Source of the DNA: an uncultured Dehalococcoidia bacterium
GTDB taxonomy: Bacteria; Chloroflexota; Dehalococcoidia; Tepidiformales; Tepidiformaceae
Assembly: GCA_937864275.1 (NCBI GenBank)
Contig: CALMIW010000242.1
Span: 1-7,893 of the forward strand
Length of the DNA: 7,893 nucleotides
Reading direction: 5' to 3'
Position 1 is the first letter of the stretch; every line of letters starts with the position of its first letter. A program made the translations under genes and the position numbers. Positions 1-6,104 of this stretch are shown piece by piece. The notes under the pieces are model-generated. The model was given only the letters and a program-made list of their open reading frames with translations, made no database searches and had not been told where the DNA came from.

Positions 1-1337
1 CGATTGCGGTTGAGCGCGCCGAACAGAAGTTGGAGCCGGGCGCGAGCAACTAGCGAGCGGCACGAGCCGGTCCGAGCGGGACTGTACTTCCGAAGGACTT
101 GGAAGGTCAGGTAGAGGGCGGGGGTCACGTATCCGCCGTTGTAGCGGATTTCGAAGTGCAGGTGATGTCCCGTGGTGAAGCCGGTAAGGCCGGTGATGCC
201 GAGCGTGGCGCCGGCGCTAACGCGCTGGCCAGGAGTGACGTTGATCTGGCTCATGTGGGCGTAGAGCGTTGTCCAGCCGTCGCCGCAGTCGACGATGACG
301 TGGTAGCCGTAGCTATAAGTCAGGTACTCGGTGGTAGTGACGACACCGTCGCAGATCGAGAAGATCGGCGAGTAGGCGAAGCCATACATGTCGAGGTCGA
401 TGCCGGTGTGGTAGGTGCCACCACCGCGGCTCGTGCCGAACTCGTCGCTGACGCCGCGCCAGCCGCCGAGGGGGAAGTTCTTGAACTTGCCACCGGACGG
501 GAGCGCTGTGCCGCTGCCCTGGTTGTTGCCCACGCCGGGACCGGCTCCCGGGTTCCCGCTGCTGCTGCTCGGTGGGGGCGGGGGCGGCGGCGGGGGCGGC
601 TTGATCGTCGCGCCGGGGAGGAGGATGTACTGGCCCTGTTCGAGCTGGTTGCCATTGGCGATGTTGTTGGGCTTGTAGGCGAGGACGGTGTCGCTATCGA
701 TGTTGTCGTACTGAGCGACGATCTTGGCGACGGTATCGCCGAAGCCGACTTTGTAGAGGATGCCGTCTTTGCGGGGGACGATGAGCACCTGGTCTCTCTG
801 GATCAGGTTCGGACGGGTCGAGTCGAGCGTGGGGTTGTTGGCGAGAATGGTATCGATGGAGACGCCGTAGCGGGCGGCGATGCCGCTGATGGAGTCGCCG
901 CCCTGGGTGCGGTACTCAACGATGGGGCTGCGGGGATCGATGATATCGGCGAGCGGCTTGACGCCGGCGCCGACTTCGCCGAGGGAGGCCGCGGCCGCGG
1001 AGACACCGGAGGAGAGCGAAGTGGTTGGTGAGACGGCGCCAACGGCGCGGACGCTCAGTTCCTCGGTCCGCAGGTTCGTGGTCGCGACCGATTCCATGGT
1101 CTGGATGCTGGCGGACGGCCGGAAGGCGGTGAGGGAGCGGGCCTGGGTGGTGCCGGCCATGCCGGAGAGACTGAAGGTGGGGAGCGTGGAGGAGGCGGTG
1201 GCGTTCGAAGCGCTGGGGAACTGGCTGGCGAAAATGACGGCGCCAACCGCGAGGCTCACGACAAGACCATGGACAGTGAACCGGCCATGGCGCTTTGAGT
1301 GGGCGTGGCTACGCGCGCGAGACGCTTCGAATGCCAT
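1..1337 (-). CDS. LysM-domain M23 (LytM-type) peptidoglycan endopeptidase, 3' end cut by window edge
   Basis: This is a predicted exported zinc metallopeptidase that cuts peptide cross-links in the cell wall. The frame is open from ATG at 1337 to the left edge (445 codons), and an in-frame TGA four codons upstream makes this ATG the first possible start. A basic N-terminus is followed by a hydrophobic segment at about residues 21-40 (signal peptide or anchor). A Ser/Ala/Thr-rich stretch follows. Two LysM-like repeats lie at about 139-190 and 193-242. A linker with ten consecutive prolines (247-256) leads into an M23 domain at about 285-410. The M23 zinc and catalytic residues are all present: H310 and D314 (HTGID), H361 (YAHMS) and the HLH pair H392/H394, so it should be active. 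Residues 411-445 run beyond the usual domain end and look basic and non-homologous, either a real tail or a frameshift. No clear Shine-Dalgarno precedes the ATG. The gene lies downstream of rho on the same strand. Confidence 0.9.
   Translation of the reverse strand, partial: MAFEASRARSHAHSKRHGRFTVHGLVVSLAVGAVIFASQFPSASNATASSTLPTFSLSGMAGTTQARSLTAFRPSASIQTMESVATTNLRTEELSVRAVGAVSPTTSLSSGVSAAAASLGEVGAGVKPLADIIDPRSPIVEYRTQGGDSISGIAARYGVSIDTILANNPTLDSTRPNLIQRDQVLIVPRKDGILYKVGFGDTVAKIVAQYDNIDSDTVLAYKPNNIANGNQLEQGQYILLPGATIKPPPPPPPPPPSSSSGNPGAGPGVGNNQGSGTALPSGGKFKNFPLGGWRGVSDEFGTSRGGGTYHTGIDLDMYGFAYSPIFSICDGVVTTTEYLTYSYGYHVIVDCGDGWTTLYAHMSQINVTPGQRVSAGATLGITGLTGFTTGHHLHFEIRYNGGYVTPALYLTFQVLRKYSPARTGSCRSLVARARLQLLFGALNRN
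570..600 (+). other. G-rich tract opposite the polyproline linker codons
   Basis: The plus strand has three runs of five G (574-578, 580-584, 592-596) with GG pairs between them. The minus strand reads this as ten proline codons followed by serine codons in the LysM/M23 gene. The tract could form a G-quadruplex on the template strand. Ten prolines in a row normally need EF-P for efficient translation. This is directly visible low-complexity sequence, but any structural role is inference. Confidence 0.5.
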
Positions 1338-1379
1338 AGAGCGAATTCAGTCAGGCGTGGCGGGCGGGGACACGCACCA

Positions 1380-1392
1380 CAGGCTGAGCCTG
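1380..1392 (-). repeat. 13-nt palindrome in the leader of the LysM/M23 gene
   Basis: CAGGCT and AGCCTG flank a single G, giving a perfect 6-bp inverted repeat 43 nt upstream of the LysM/M23 ATG. The odd centre and lack of a loop favour a protein-binding operator over an RNA hairpin. No regulator can be named. Confidence 0.3.
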
Positions 1393-1425
1393 GCCTAACC
1401 TTGCTCGCCTTCTCCTTTCGAAGCT

Positions 1426-1452
1426 ATCCCGGCAGCATCTGATAGCCGGGAT
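1426..1452 (-). terminator. Hairpin between rho and the LysM/M23 gene (terminator or leader element)
   Basis: ATCCCGGC (1426-1433) and GCCGGGAT (1445-1452) are perfect 8-bp complements around an 11-nt loop. A second, mutually exclusive pairing exists: GCTATC (1423-1428) with GATAGC (1441-1446). There is no T run after the stem in the minus-strand direction, so an ordinary intrinsic terminator is not well supported. It may instead protect the rho mRNA 3' end or work in the 5' leader of the peptidase gene. A TAGCTT hexamer overlapping its downstream flank (1422-1427, minus) is a possible -10 box for that gene. Confidence 0.35.
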
Positions 1453-1463
1453 GCGTTTCCCTT

Positions 1464-1476
1464 AGGGGATGCCCCT
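1464..1476 (-). terminator. Short GC hairpin abutting the rho stop codon
   Basis: AGGGG and CCCCT form a 5-bp stem with a three-base loop, starting inside the rho TAA. TAAGGG followed by CATCCC occurs twice in this stretch, giving an imperfect direct repeat leading into the next hairpin (1426-1452). No T tract follows. Its role as a transcription end is a guess. Confidence 0.25.
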
Positions 1477-3314
1477 TAGAGCTCGGTCTTCAACGTGGAG
1501 AGGAACTCCTCGTTGGTGGACGTCCGCGCGATCCTTTCGAGGAGCCGCTCGGTCGCCTCGATCTGGTTCGGCGAGTTCTGGGAAATCATAGCCGTCATGC
1601 GGCGCACGAGCCAGACACCGCGGAGGGTCTTCTCATCGAGGAGGAGTTCTTCGCGGCGAGTGCTGCTGCCCTGGAGGTCGATCGCCGGGTAGAAGCGGCG
1701 TTCCGCAAGCTTGCGGTCCAACCGCAGTTCCAGGTTGCCGGTGCCCTTGAACTCTTCGAAGACGACTTCATCCATGCGGGAGCCGGTATCGACGAGGCAG
1801 GTGGCGAGGATGGTGAGGGAACCGCCTTCATCGCACTTGCGGGCGGCGCCGAAGATACGCTTCGGCGGGTACAGGGCGATGGGGTCGACACCACCGGAGA
1901 GGGTGCGGCCGCTGGAAGGGAGGGCGACGTTGTAGGCGCGGGTAAGGCGGGTGATCGAGTCCATGAGGATGACCACGTCCTTGCCGCCTTCGACAAGACG
2001 CTTGGCGCGCTCGAGGGCGAGTTCGGCGACGCGGGTCTGGTCCTCGACCGGCTCATCGAAGGTGGAGCTGACGACTTCTCCGCGCACGCTGCGCTTCATG
2101 TCGGTGACTTCTTCGGGGCGCTCCCCGATGAGGACAACCATCAGGTGGACTTCCGGGTAGTTGGTGGAGATGCCGTTGGCGATGTTCTTGAGGAGCATCG
2201 TCTTGCCGGCCTTCGGCGGCGAGACGATGAGGCCGCGCTGGCCGCGCCCGATGGGGGCGATGAGGTCGATGATGCGATGGGTGAGGTTATCGGGTGTGGT
2301 TTCGAGCTTGAGCTGCTCTCGCGGGAAGATGGCGGTGAGGTTCTCGAAGTAGGGGCGGCGCTTGGCAACTTCGGGGTCGATGCCGTTGACGGCTTCGACC
2401 TTGAGGAGGCCGTAGTACTTCTCGTTGTCCTTGGGGTGGCGGACCTGGCCGGTGACGTAGTCGCCGGGGCGGAGGCCGAACTTGCGCAGCTGGGACTGCG
2501 AGACGTAGATGTCGTGCGGGCCGCCGAGCATCGATTCGCCGCGGAGGAACCCGTAGTTCCCGTCGTCGCTGACTTCCAGGAAGCCGCCGGAGAAGACGTT
2601 GCCGCGGGCTTCGGTCTGGGCCTGGAGGAGGCGGAAGATGAGGTCGGTCTTGCGGAGGACGGCGGCGTCTTCGAGGCCCATGGCGATGGCGAGTTCGGCG
2701 AGTTGTTCGCGCGACTTCTGCTCGAGTTCGGCGATGTTGAGGGGCGCCATCTGGCTGCGGGAGGGGCGGTCGTCCTGTTCCTGGCCGTCGCGGTCGCGGA
2801 AGCCCTCGCGATCACGGTCGCGGTCGCCCCAGGTGCGTTCGGCGCGGTTGCCGCGGTTGTCCCGATCGCCGCGGTTGTCGCGGTCGCGCCAGCGGCGTTC
2901 GCCGCGCGGCTGCTGGTCCTGGCGCTGTTCGCCGCCATCCCGGTTTTCGGGGCGGCCCTGGCGCGTGAACGTGCGTTCCTGGGGAGCCTCAGGCGTGCGG
3001 CGCGAGGGGGCCTGTGCATCGGCGGGGGGCGTCTCGGCGGGAGCTTCCGCGGCCGGAGCCGGCGATCCGTCGGCAGCCTCGGCGGCATCGCGACGGAAGG
3101 GGCGCTGGCGGCGTGGCTTGGCCGGGGGCGCGTCACCGTCCGCGGCGGGCGCCTCGGCGCTGGCTACGGCGGCGGCGACATCGACGACTTCTTCAGGCGC
3201 CGGGGCGGCCTTTGCGCGCGTTGTTCGCCGGCGAGGAGCCGGAGCAGGTGCATGCCCGTTTTCCGAAACGGCTTCGGGGCTGGTGGTGGGTTCCTGGATT
3301 TCAGTTTCTTCCAA
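1476..3314 (-). CDS. rho: Transcription termination factor Rho with long disordered N-terminal extension
   Basis: Rho is a hexameric RNA-dependent ATPase that ends transcription of untranslated RNA. From TTG 3314 the product has 612 residues, against about 420 in E. coli. Residues 1-190 are Ala/Pro-rich and then Arg/Asp/Asn-rich, and probably disordered. They are followed by a Rho N-terminal helical domain (about 191-239), a cold-shock-like RNA-binding domain (about 240-312) and the ATPase domain. Visible motifs are Walker A SPPKAGKT (365-372), E398/R399 in GERPEEV, Walker B ending at D452, the LSGG loop (about 473-476) and the arginine finger R534 in LDRKLAERR. The residue before the catalytic Glu is Gly397, where E. 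coli has Asp. I chose TTG because the 56 codons above it, back to a GTG at 3482, have near-random third positions (about 59% G/C) and lie downstream of a likely promoter. No good Shine-Dalgarno precedes TTG, so the start is the weak point. The identity is certain. Confidence 0.96.
   Translation of the reverse strand: MEETEIQEPTTSPEAVSENGHAPAPAPRRRTTRAKAAPAPEEVVDVAAAVASAEAPAADGDAPPAKPRRQRPFRRDAAEAADGSPAPAAEAPAETPPADAQAPSRRTPEAPQERTFTRQGRPENRDGGEQRQDQQPRGERRWRDRDNRGDRDNRGNRAERTWGDRDRDREGFRDRDGQEQDDRPSRSQMAPLNIAELEQKSREQLAELAIAMGLEDAAVLRKTDLIFRLLQAQTEARGNVFSGGFLEVSDDGNYGFLRGESMLGGPHDIYVSQSQLRKFGLRPGDYVTGQVRHPKDNEKYYGLLKVEAVNGIDPEVAKRRPYFENLTAIFPREQLKLETTPDNLTHRIIDLIAPIGRGQRGLIVSPPKAGKTMLLKNIANGISTNYPEVHLMVVLIGERPEEVTDMKRSVRGEVVSSTFDEPVEDQTRVAELALERAKRLVEGGKDVVILMDSITRLTRAYNVALPSSGRTLSGGVDPIALYPPKRIFGAARKCDEGGSLTILATCLVDTGSRMDEVVFEEFKGTGNLELRLDRKLAERRFYPAIDLQGSSTRREELLLDEKTLRGVWLVRRMTAMISQNSPNQIEATERLLERIARTSTNEEFLSTLKTEL
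2850..2885 (-). repeat. Tandem 18-bp repeat in the disordered region of rho
   Basis: Two adjacent 18-bp units (2850-2867 and 2868-2885) match at 16 of 18 positions and encode two copies of an Asp-Arg-Asp-Asn-Arg-Gly unit. Related Arg/Asp codons continue on both sides (roughly 2775-2905). Slippage within this tract would change the length of Rho's basic/acidic arm without breaking the frame. Confidence 0.6.
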
Positions 3315-3319
3315 TGCGA

Positions 3320-3454
3320 CTACCGTGAAGCAAAGTGTGCGTGCCCGGAGGGCTGGGTGAGTGCGAGTTCGTCGAAGGGAGGTTGTGGCCGCGTCCAACG
3401 CTCTGATGGATGGACACCGGGACAAAAAGTGAGGGAGCTGAATGTGCCTGCCAT
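3320..3454 (-). other. Possible rho leader-peptide ORF (44 codons)
   Basis: An ATG at 3454 opens a 44-codon frame (starting MAGTFSSLTF) that stops with TAG at 3322-3320, only 5 nt before the proposed TTG start of rho. It would begin about 20 nt after the predicted start of the rho transcript, with a weak GGAACCGAG element upstream. This resembles the arrangement of rhoL before rho in E. coli in layout only. Third-position G/C is about 57%, far below the neighbouring genes, so it may well be chance. Confidence 0.2.
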
Positions 3455-3482
3455 GGCACTCGGTTCCAATCCAGCTACCCAC

Positions 3483-3511
3483 ACATTACGACGGGACGGA
3501 TAGCCGTGCAA
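3483..3511 (-). promoter_or_regulatory. Candidate rho promoter
   Basis: On the minus strand, TTGCAC (3511-3506) and TAATGT (3488-3483) are separated by exactly 17 bp. TAATGT fits the TANNNT form of a -10 box, and TTGCAC keeps only the TTG of the -35 consensus. Transcription would start near 3476 and leave a leader of about 160 nt before TTG 3314. The GTG at 3482 would lie at or before the transcript start and so could not be used. Confidence 0.4.
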
Positions 3512-3535
3512 GAAGAGCCGCGGAACGGGTGGCAG

Positions 3536-3541
3536 TAGACT
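3536..3541 (+). promoter_or_regulatory. -10-like hexamer TAGACT before the alpha/beta hydrolase gene
   Basis: TAGACT ends 30 nt before the GTG start of the hydrolase gene. The same TAG(A/G)CT pattern stands before each of the three following plus-strand genes. No convincing -35 box lies 17 bp upstream. A GAGG element (3559-3562) in the resulting leader could serve as a ribosome binding site. Confidence 0.45.
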
Positions 3542-3571
3542 GCGGTTCACCTTCGACCGAGGCGGTGGCCG

Positions 3572-4651
3572 GTGCAATCGAACTTCATCCAGACGCGGGA
3601 CCTGCGCATGCACTTCCTCCAGGCAGGGAGCGGCGAGCCGGTCATCTTCATCCACGGGTTTCCCGAGACATCGTACGAATGGCGGCACCAGTTCGCGGCA
3701 CTCTCGGACGAGTACGCCTGCTTCGCACCGGACCTGCGCGGATTCGGGGAGACCGAGAAGCCGGGGTTGCGGGTGAGCCGCCAGATCCTGGCGCAGGACC
3801 TCGTGAACTTCATGGATGCGCTGGGGATCGAGAAGGCTGCGGTGGTCTCGCACGACTGGGGCGGGATCGTCGGCTTCAAGCTGGCGATCGATTGGCCAGA
3901 GCGCGTCTCGCGGCTTGCCCTGCTGGACACCCTCTGCACGGTCTGGGCGCCGGGAGCGGTACACGGGTACTGGTTCAAAGCGGCGGGACTGGCAGAGGAC
4001 TTCTTCCGGGAGTACCACGCCGAATTCATCGAGACGACCTTCGGCGGGTCGCCAGCGCGAGCAGTGCCGGGGCGGCCAGCTTCGCCGTGGGGGGCAAGGC
4101 CGCAAGCGGCACCCGGATGGGCAAGCGCCGAAGACATCGCCCACTACCGGAAGGCGTTTGCCGACCCGATGAGCCACTTCCACGCGGTCTCGTACTACCG
4201 GTACGCGTTGCCGTTCCACATCGTGCACGCCGACCCGGCGGGCAGCCACGGCGAGCGCTTCGAGTTCCTCGATGAGCGCCGGGTCGCCGAGATGTGGCTT
4301 CACCCGGAGGGGCTGGAGAAGCACGCGCTCTACCAGAACTTCATGGACTACGGCCCGGAAGACCGGCACAAGACGTATCCCGGGCCGGCGCTCTGGATGT
4401 TCGGCTCCTACCTTTCGCGGTCGCGCGCGGGGGAGGGAGCAGCGAACACACCGCCCGGCTGGAGGCCCTCGGGCAACCCGTTCGTGGACCAGTTCGGCCG
4501 TTACTTTCCGGACCTGCGAGTGCGCCGGGTGAACGCCGGGCACTTCTTCCCGGAGGAGGCACCGGAGGTGACGAACGAAGCGCTGGAGGAGTTCCTGCGG
4601 GGAACCTTGCCTGACCTGGAAGTCTCGCCGCGGGCGAACGGCCGCGTGTAG
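3572..4651 (+). CDS. Alpha/beta hydrolase, epoxide hydrolase / haloalkane dehalogenase type
   Basis: The product is a 359-residue soluble hydrolase expected to use an aspartate nucleophile on an epoxide or a carbon-halogen bond. Visible elements are the oxyanion loop HGFP (28-31), PDLRGFGETEKP (53-64), the nucleophile D95 in SHDWGG, a likely acid D119 in LALLDT, the cap motif SYYR (207-210) and the catalytic H324 in AGHFFPEEAP. D95 to D119 is 24 residues, the spacing known for FA1 fluoroacetate dehalogenase (D104/D128) and LinB (D108/E132). No acid is seen at the alternative site after the later strand (about 274-285). The SYYR motif instead recalls epoxide hydrolases. The Arg residues that hold fluoroacetate after the nucleophile are absent (W96, I99). 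The protein is about 50 residues longer than usual, partly from a Pro/Ala/Arg-rich insertion at about 159-186. The GTG start is supported by the family N-terminus (FIQTRDLRMHFLQAG) and a weak GAGG 9 nt upstream. The substrate is unknown. Confidence 0.88.
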   Translation: MQSNFIQTRDLRMHFLQAGSGEPVIFIHGFPETSYEWRHQFAALSDEYACFAPDLRGFGETEKPGLRVSRQILAQDLVNFMDALGIEKAAVVSHDWGGIVGFKLAIDWPERVSRLALLDTLCTVWAPGAVHGYWFKAAGLAEDFFREYHAEFIETTFGGSPARAVPGRPASPWGARPQAAPGWASAEDIAHYRKAFADPMSHFHAVSYYRYALPFHIVHADPAGSHGERFEFLDERRVAEMWLHPEGLEKHALYQNFMDYGPEDRHKTYPGPALWMFGSYLSRSRAGEGAANTPPGWRPSGNPFVDQFGRYFPDLRVRRVNAGHFFPEEAPEVTNEALEEFLRGTLPDLEVSPRANGRV

Positions 4652-4654
4652 GCT
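4649..4654 (+). promoter_or_regulatory. -10-like hexamer TAGGCT, 7 nt before the ATG (leaderless arrangement)
   Basis: TAGGCT begins with the TAG stop codon of the hydrolase gene and ends 7 nt before the ATG of the ceramidase-like gene. A -10 box at this distance would start the transcript at or next to the A of ATG. No Shine-Dalgarno fits in the gap. The 11-mer GTAGGCTTCGC recurs before the PIG-L gene (6729-6739). Confidence 0.5.
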
Positions 4655-4661
4655 TCGCGCC

Positions 4662-5987
4662 ATGAAGATTGGAGCCGCAGCGATCGATATCACGCCCCCG
4701 TTGGGGACCGCGCTCGACGGCTACGGCGGGCGCACCGACGTTTCCCTGGGCGTGCACGACCCGCTCTTTGCGCGGGCGCTCTACCTGGACGACGGGACGA
4801 CCCGGGTTGCGCTGGTGGTGTGCGACCTGATCGGGATCGGCAGCTTCCTGTCGGAGCGTGCGCGCGAACTGATCGCGGAACGTCCGGGCATCCCTCCGAC
4901 GCACGTGATGGTGGCGGCAACGCATACGCACGCCGGCCCGGGCGGGGTGCGCGGCCGGGGCGAACCCGTGCTGGCAGAGGAGATCGCACGGAAGGTGGCC
5001 GGCGCGGTGCGGGTGGCGGAGCGGAACGCGACCGAAGGAGTGCTGAAGTACGGATTCACCGAGCTTTCGAGCATCGCGCAGAACCGGCGGCGCCCCGACG
5101 GGCCGATCGACCGGCGGCTGGACGTGCTGGCCGCGGACACGCCCGAGGGGGCAAACATCGCGACGGTCGCGCGCTACGGCTGCCATGCGACGACGCTGGA
5201 GCGGGACAACCTGGAGATCACCGCGGAGTTCCCGGGCGAGGCCTGCCGGACAATCGAGCAGATCATCGGCGGCGGGAGCACCGGGATGTTCTTTAACGGC
5301 GCGTGCGCGAACGTGAACCCGGCGTGGATCCGGCAGGACTATGGCGAAGTGCGCCGGCTCGGGACGGTTGTCGGCGCGAAGGCGGCGGCGCTCTCGCAGG
5401 AGTTGCGGCCGCTGGGCTTGAACCACCAGGCGCACAACATCCGCTGGGAGGAGCTGACCGACCGGCCCGTGGATGCAGGGCTGCTGGTGTCGGGGGCGCT
5501 CGAAGCGATGCCGCTGCCGTGCGAGGCGCCCGACGGGAGCGGGCCGGCGGACGACGAATTCGCCGCCGAACTCGAAGTGCTGGAGGCGAACCACGCGGCG
5601 AAGGTAGCCCTGGGCGTCTCCGGCGAGGAACGGCGCGCGCTGGCGGCGAAGGTGACCATGGCTCGGGGCGAGCGGTTCGCGCTGATACGCACGCGAGGAA
5701 AGGGAGCCACCCGGACTGAAGAGGTCCAGGCATTCCGGCTCGGCCAGGACGTCCACCTGGTTGCCCTGCCGGGCGAGGTCTTCTACGAAACGGGCGAGGA
5801 CATCCGGCGCCGATCCGGGCTGGAGAACCTGCTGGTGGTGGGGTATGCGAACGACTATCCCGGCTACTTCTGCCGCGCGGAGGCGTACGCGGAGGGCGGG
5901 TACGAGCCGGGGACGACGCCGTTCGCAGCGGAGGCGGACGAGCTGCTCGTGAAGACCGCGGTCCACGCGCTGGACCATGTGGCCTGA
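4662..5987 (+). CDS. Neutral/alkaline ceramidase-like hydrolase (single N-terminal domain)
   Basis: The 441 residues match the N-terminal catalytic domain of neutral/alkaline non-lysosomal ceramidases, zinc amidases that free fatty acid from sphingoid bases. The opening (GAAAIDITPPLG) is typical of the family. The zinc-site motif AATHTHAGPGG (H88, H90) is followed by a second histidine in YGCHATTLE (H175), then NGACANVNP (212-220), LPGEVFYETG with E372, and YANDYPGYF (395-403), in the order seen in the family. The protein is shorter than bacterial ceramidases (about 670 residues). It has no C-terminal Ig-like domain and no signal peptide, so it is probably cytoplasmic and may act on another amide or ester. 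The ATG lies 10 nt after the preceding stop codon, with a -10-like box 7 nt upstream and no ribosome binding site. The fold assignment is firm; true ceramidase activity is unproven. Confidence 0.88.
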   Translation: MKIGAAAIDITPPLGTALDGYGGRTDVSLGVHDPLFARALYLDDGTTRVALVVCDLIGIGSFLSERARELIAERPGIPPTHVMVAATHTHAGPGGVRGRGEPVLAEEIARKVAGAVRVAERNATEGVLKYGFTELSSIAQNRRRPDGPIDRRLDVLAADTPEGANIATVARYGCHATTLERDNLEITAEFPGEACRTIEQIIGGGSTGMFFNGACANVNPAWIRQDYGEVRRLGTVVGAKAAALSQELRPLGLNHQAHNIRWEELTDRPVDAGLLVSGALEAMPLPCEAPDGSGPADDEFAAELEVLEANHAAKVALGVSGEERRALAAKVTMARGERFALIRTRGKGATRTEEVQAFRLGQDVHLVALPGEVFYETGEDIRRRSGLENLLVVGYANDYPGYFCRAEAYAEGGYEPGTTPFAAEADELLVKTAVHALDHVA

Positions 5988-6043
5988 GGGCCGGGCGGGT
6001 GCTTGCCCACACAGTCGTGGTGCGCCGCCGTGCTGAGTGGCCG

Positions 6044-6071
6044 TTCACCCGGGAGCCCGACCGGATAGACT
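6044..6071 (+). promoter_or_regulatory. Candidate promoter of the nitroreductase gene
   Basis: TTCACC (6044-6049) and TAGACT (6066-6071) are 16 bp apart. TTCACC matches the -35 consensus at four of six positions, and TAGACT is the shared -10-like form of this window. The predicted leader of about 26 nt carries a strong purine-rich ribosome binding site (GGAAGAGGTGAGG, 6090-6102) just before ATG 6105. Confidence 0.5.
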
Positions 6072-6104
6072 GACTGGCACTTACCAAAAGGAAGAGGTGA
6101 GGCG

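Noticed and set aside
99..1031. 310-codon plus-strand ORF opposite the LysM/M23 gene
   Set aside because: Asp/Val/Ala/Gly-rich shadow; the opposite frame shows LysM repeats and a complete M23 active site.
1338..1475. Cyclic-di-AMP or cyclic-di-GMP riboswitch before the LysM/M23 gene
   Set aside because: Such riboswitches often precede cell-wall hydrolases, but the conserved core segments I know for these classes are not present.
3315..3482. GTG at 3482 as the start of rho (56 more residues)
   Set aside because: Third-position G/C in this stretch is near random, it contains Trp/Cys/His unlike the rest of the arm, and the GTG lies at the predicted transcript start. It remains possible but less likely than TTG 3314.
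2145..3503. 452-codon plus-strand ORF across rho
   Set aside because: It is antisense to rho, whose frame has clear Walker and RNA-binding motifs. The ORF is Ala/Val/Gly-rich with no domain, a common artefact of GC-rich codons.
3320..4693. 457-codon minus-strand ORF opposite the alpha/beta hydrolase
   Set aside because: It has no recognisable domain and lies opposite a gene with a full set of catalytic motifs. Only its last 44 codons, in the rho leader, were kept as a weak candidate.
4341..5978. 545-codon minus-strand ORF opposite the ceramidase-like gene
   Set aside because: Arg/Pro/Ala-rich shadow frame; the plus-strand frame carries the family motifs.
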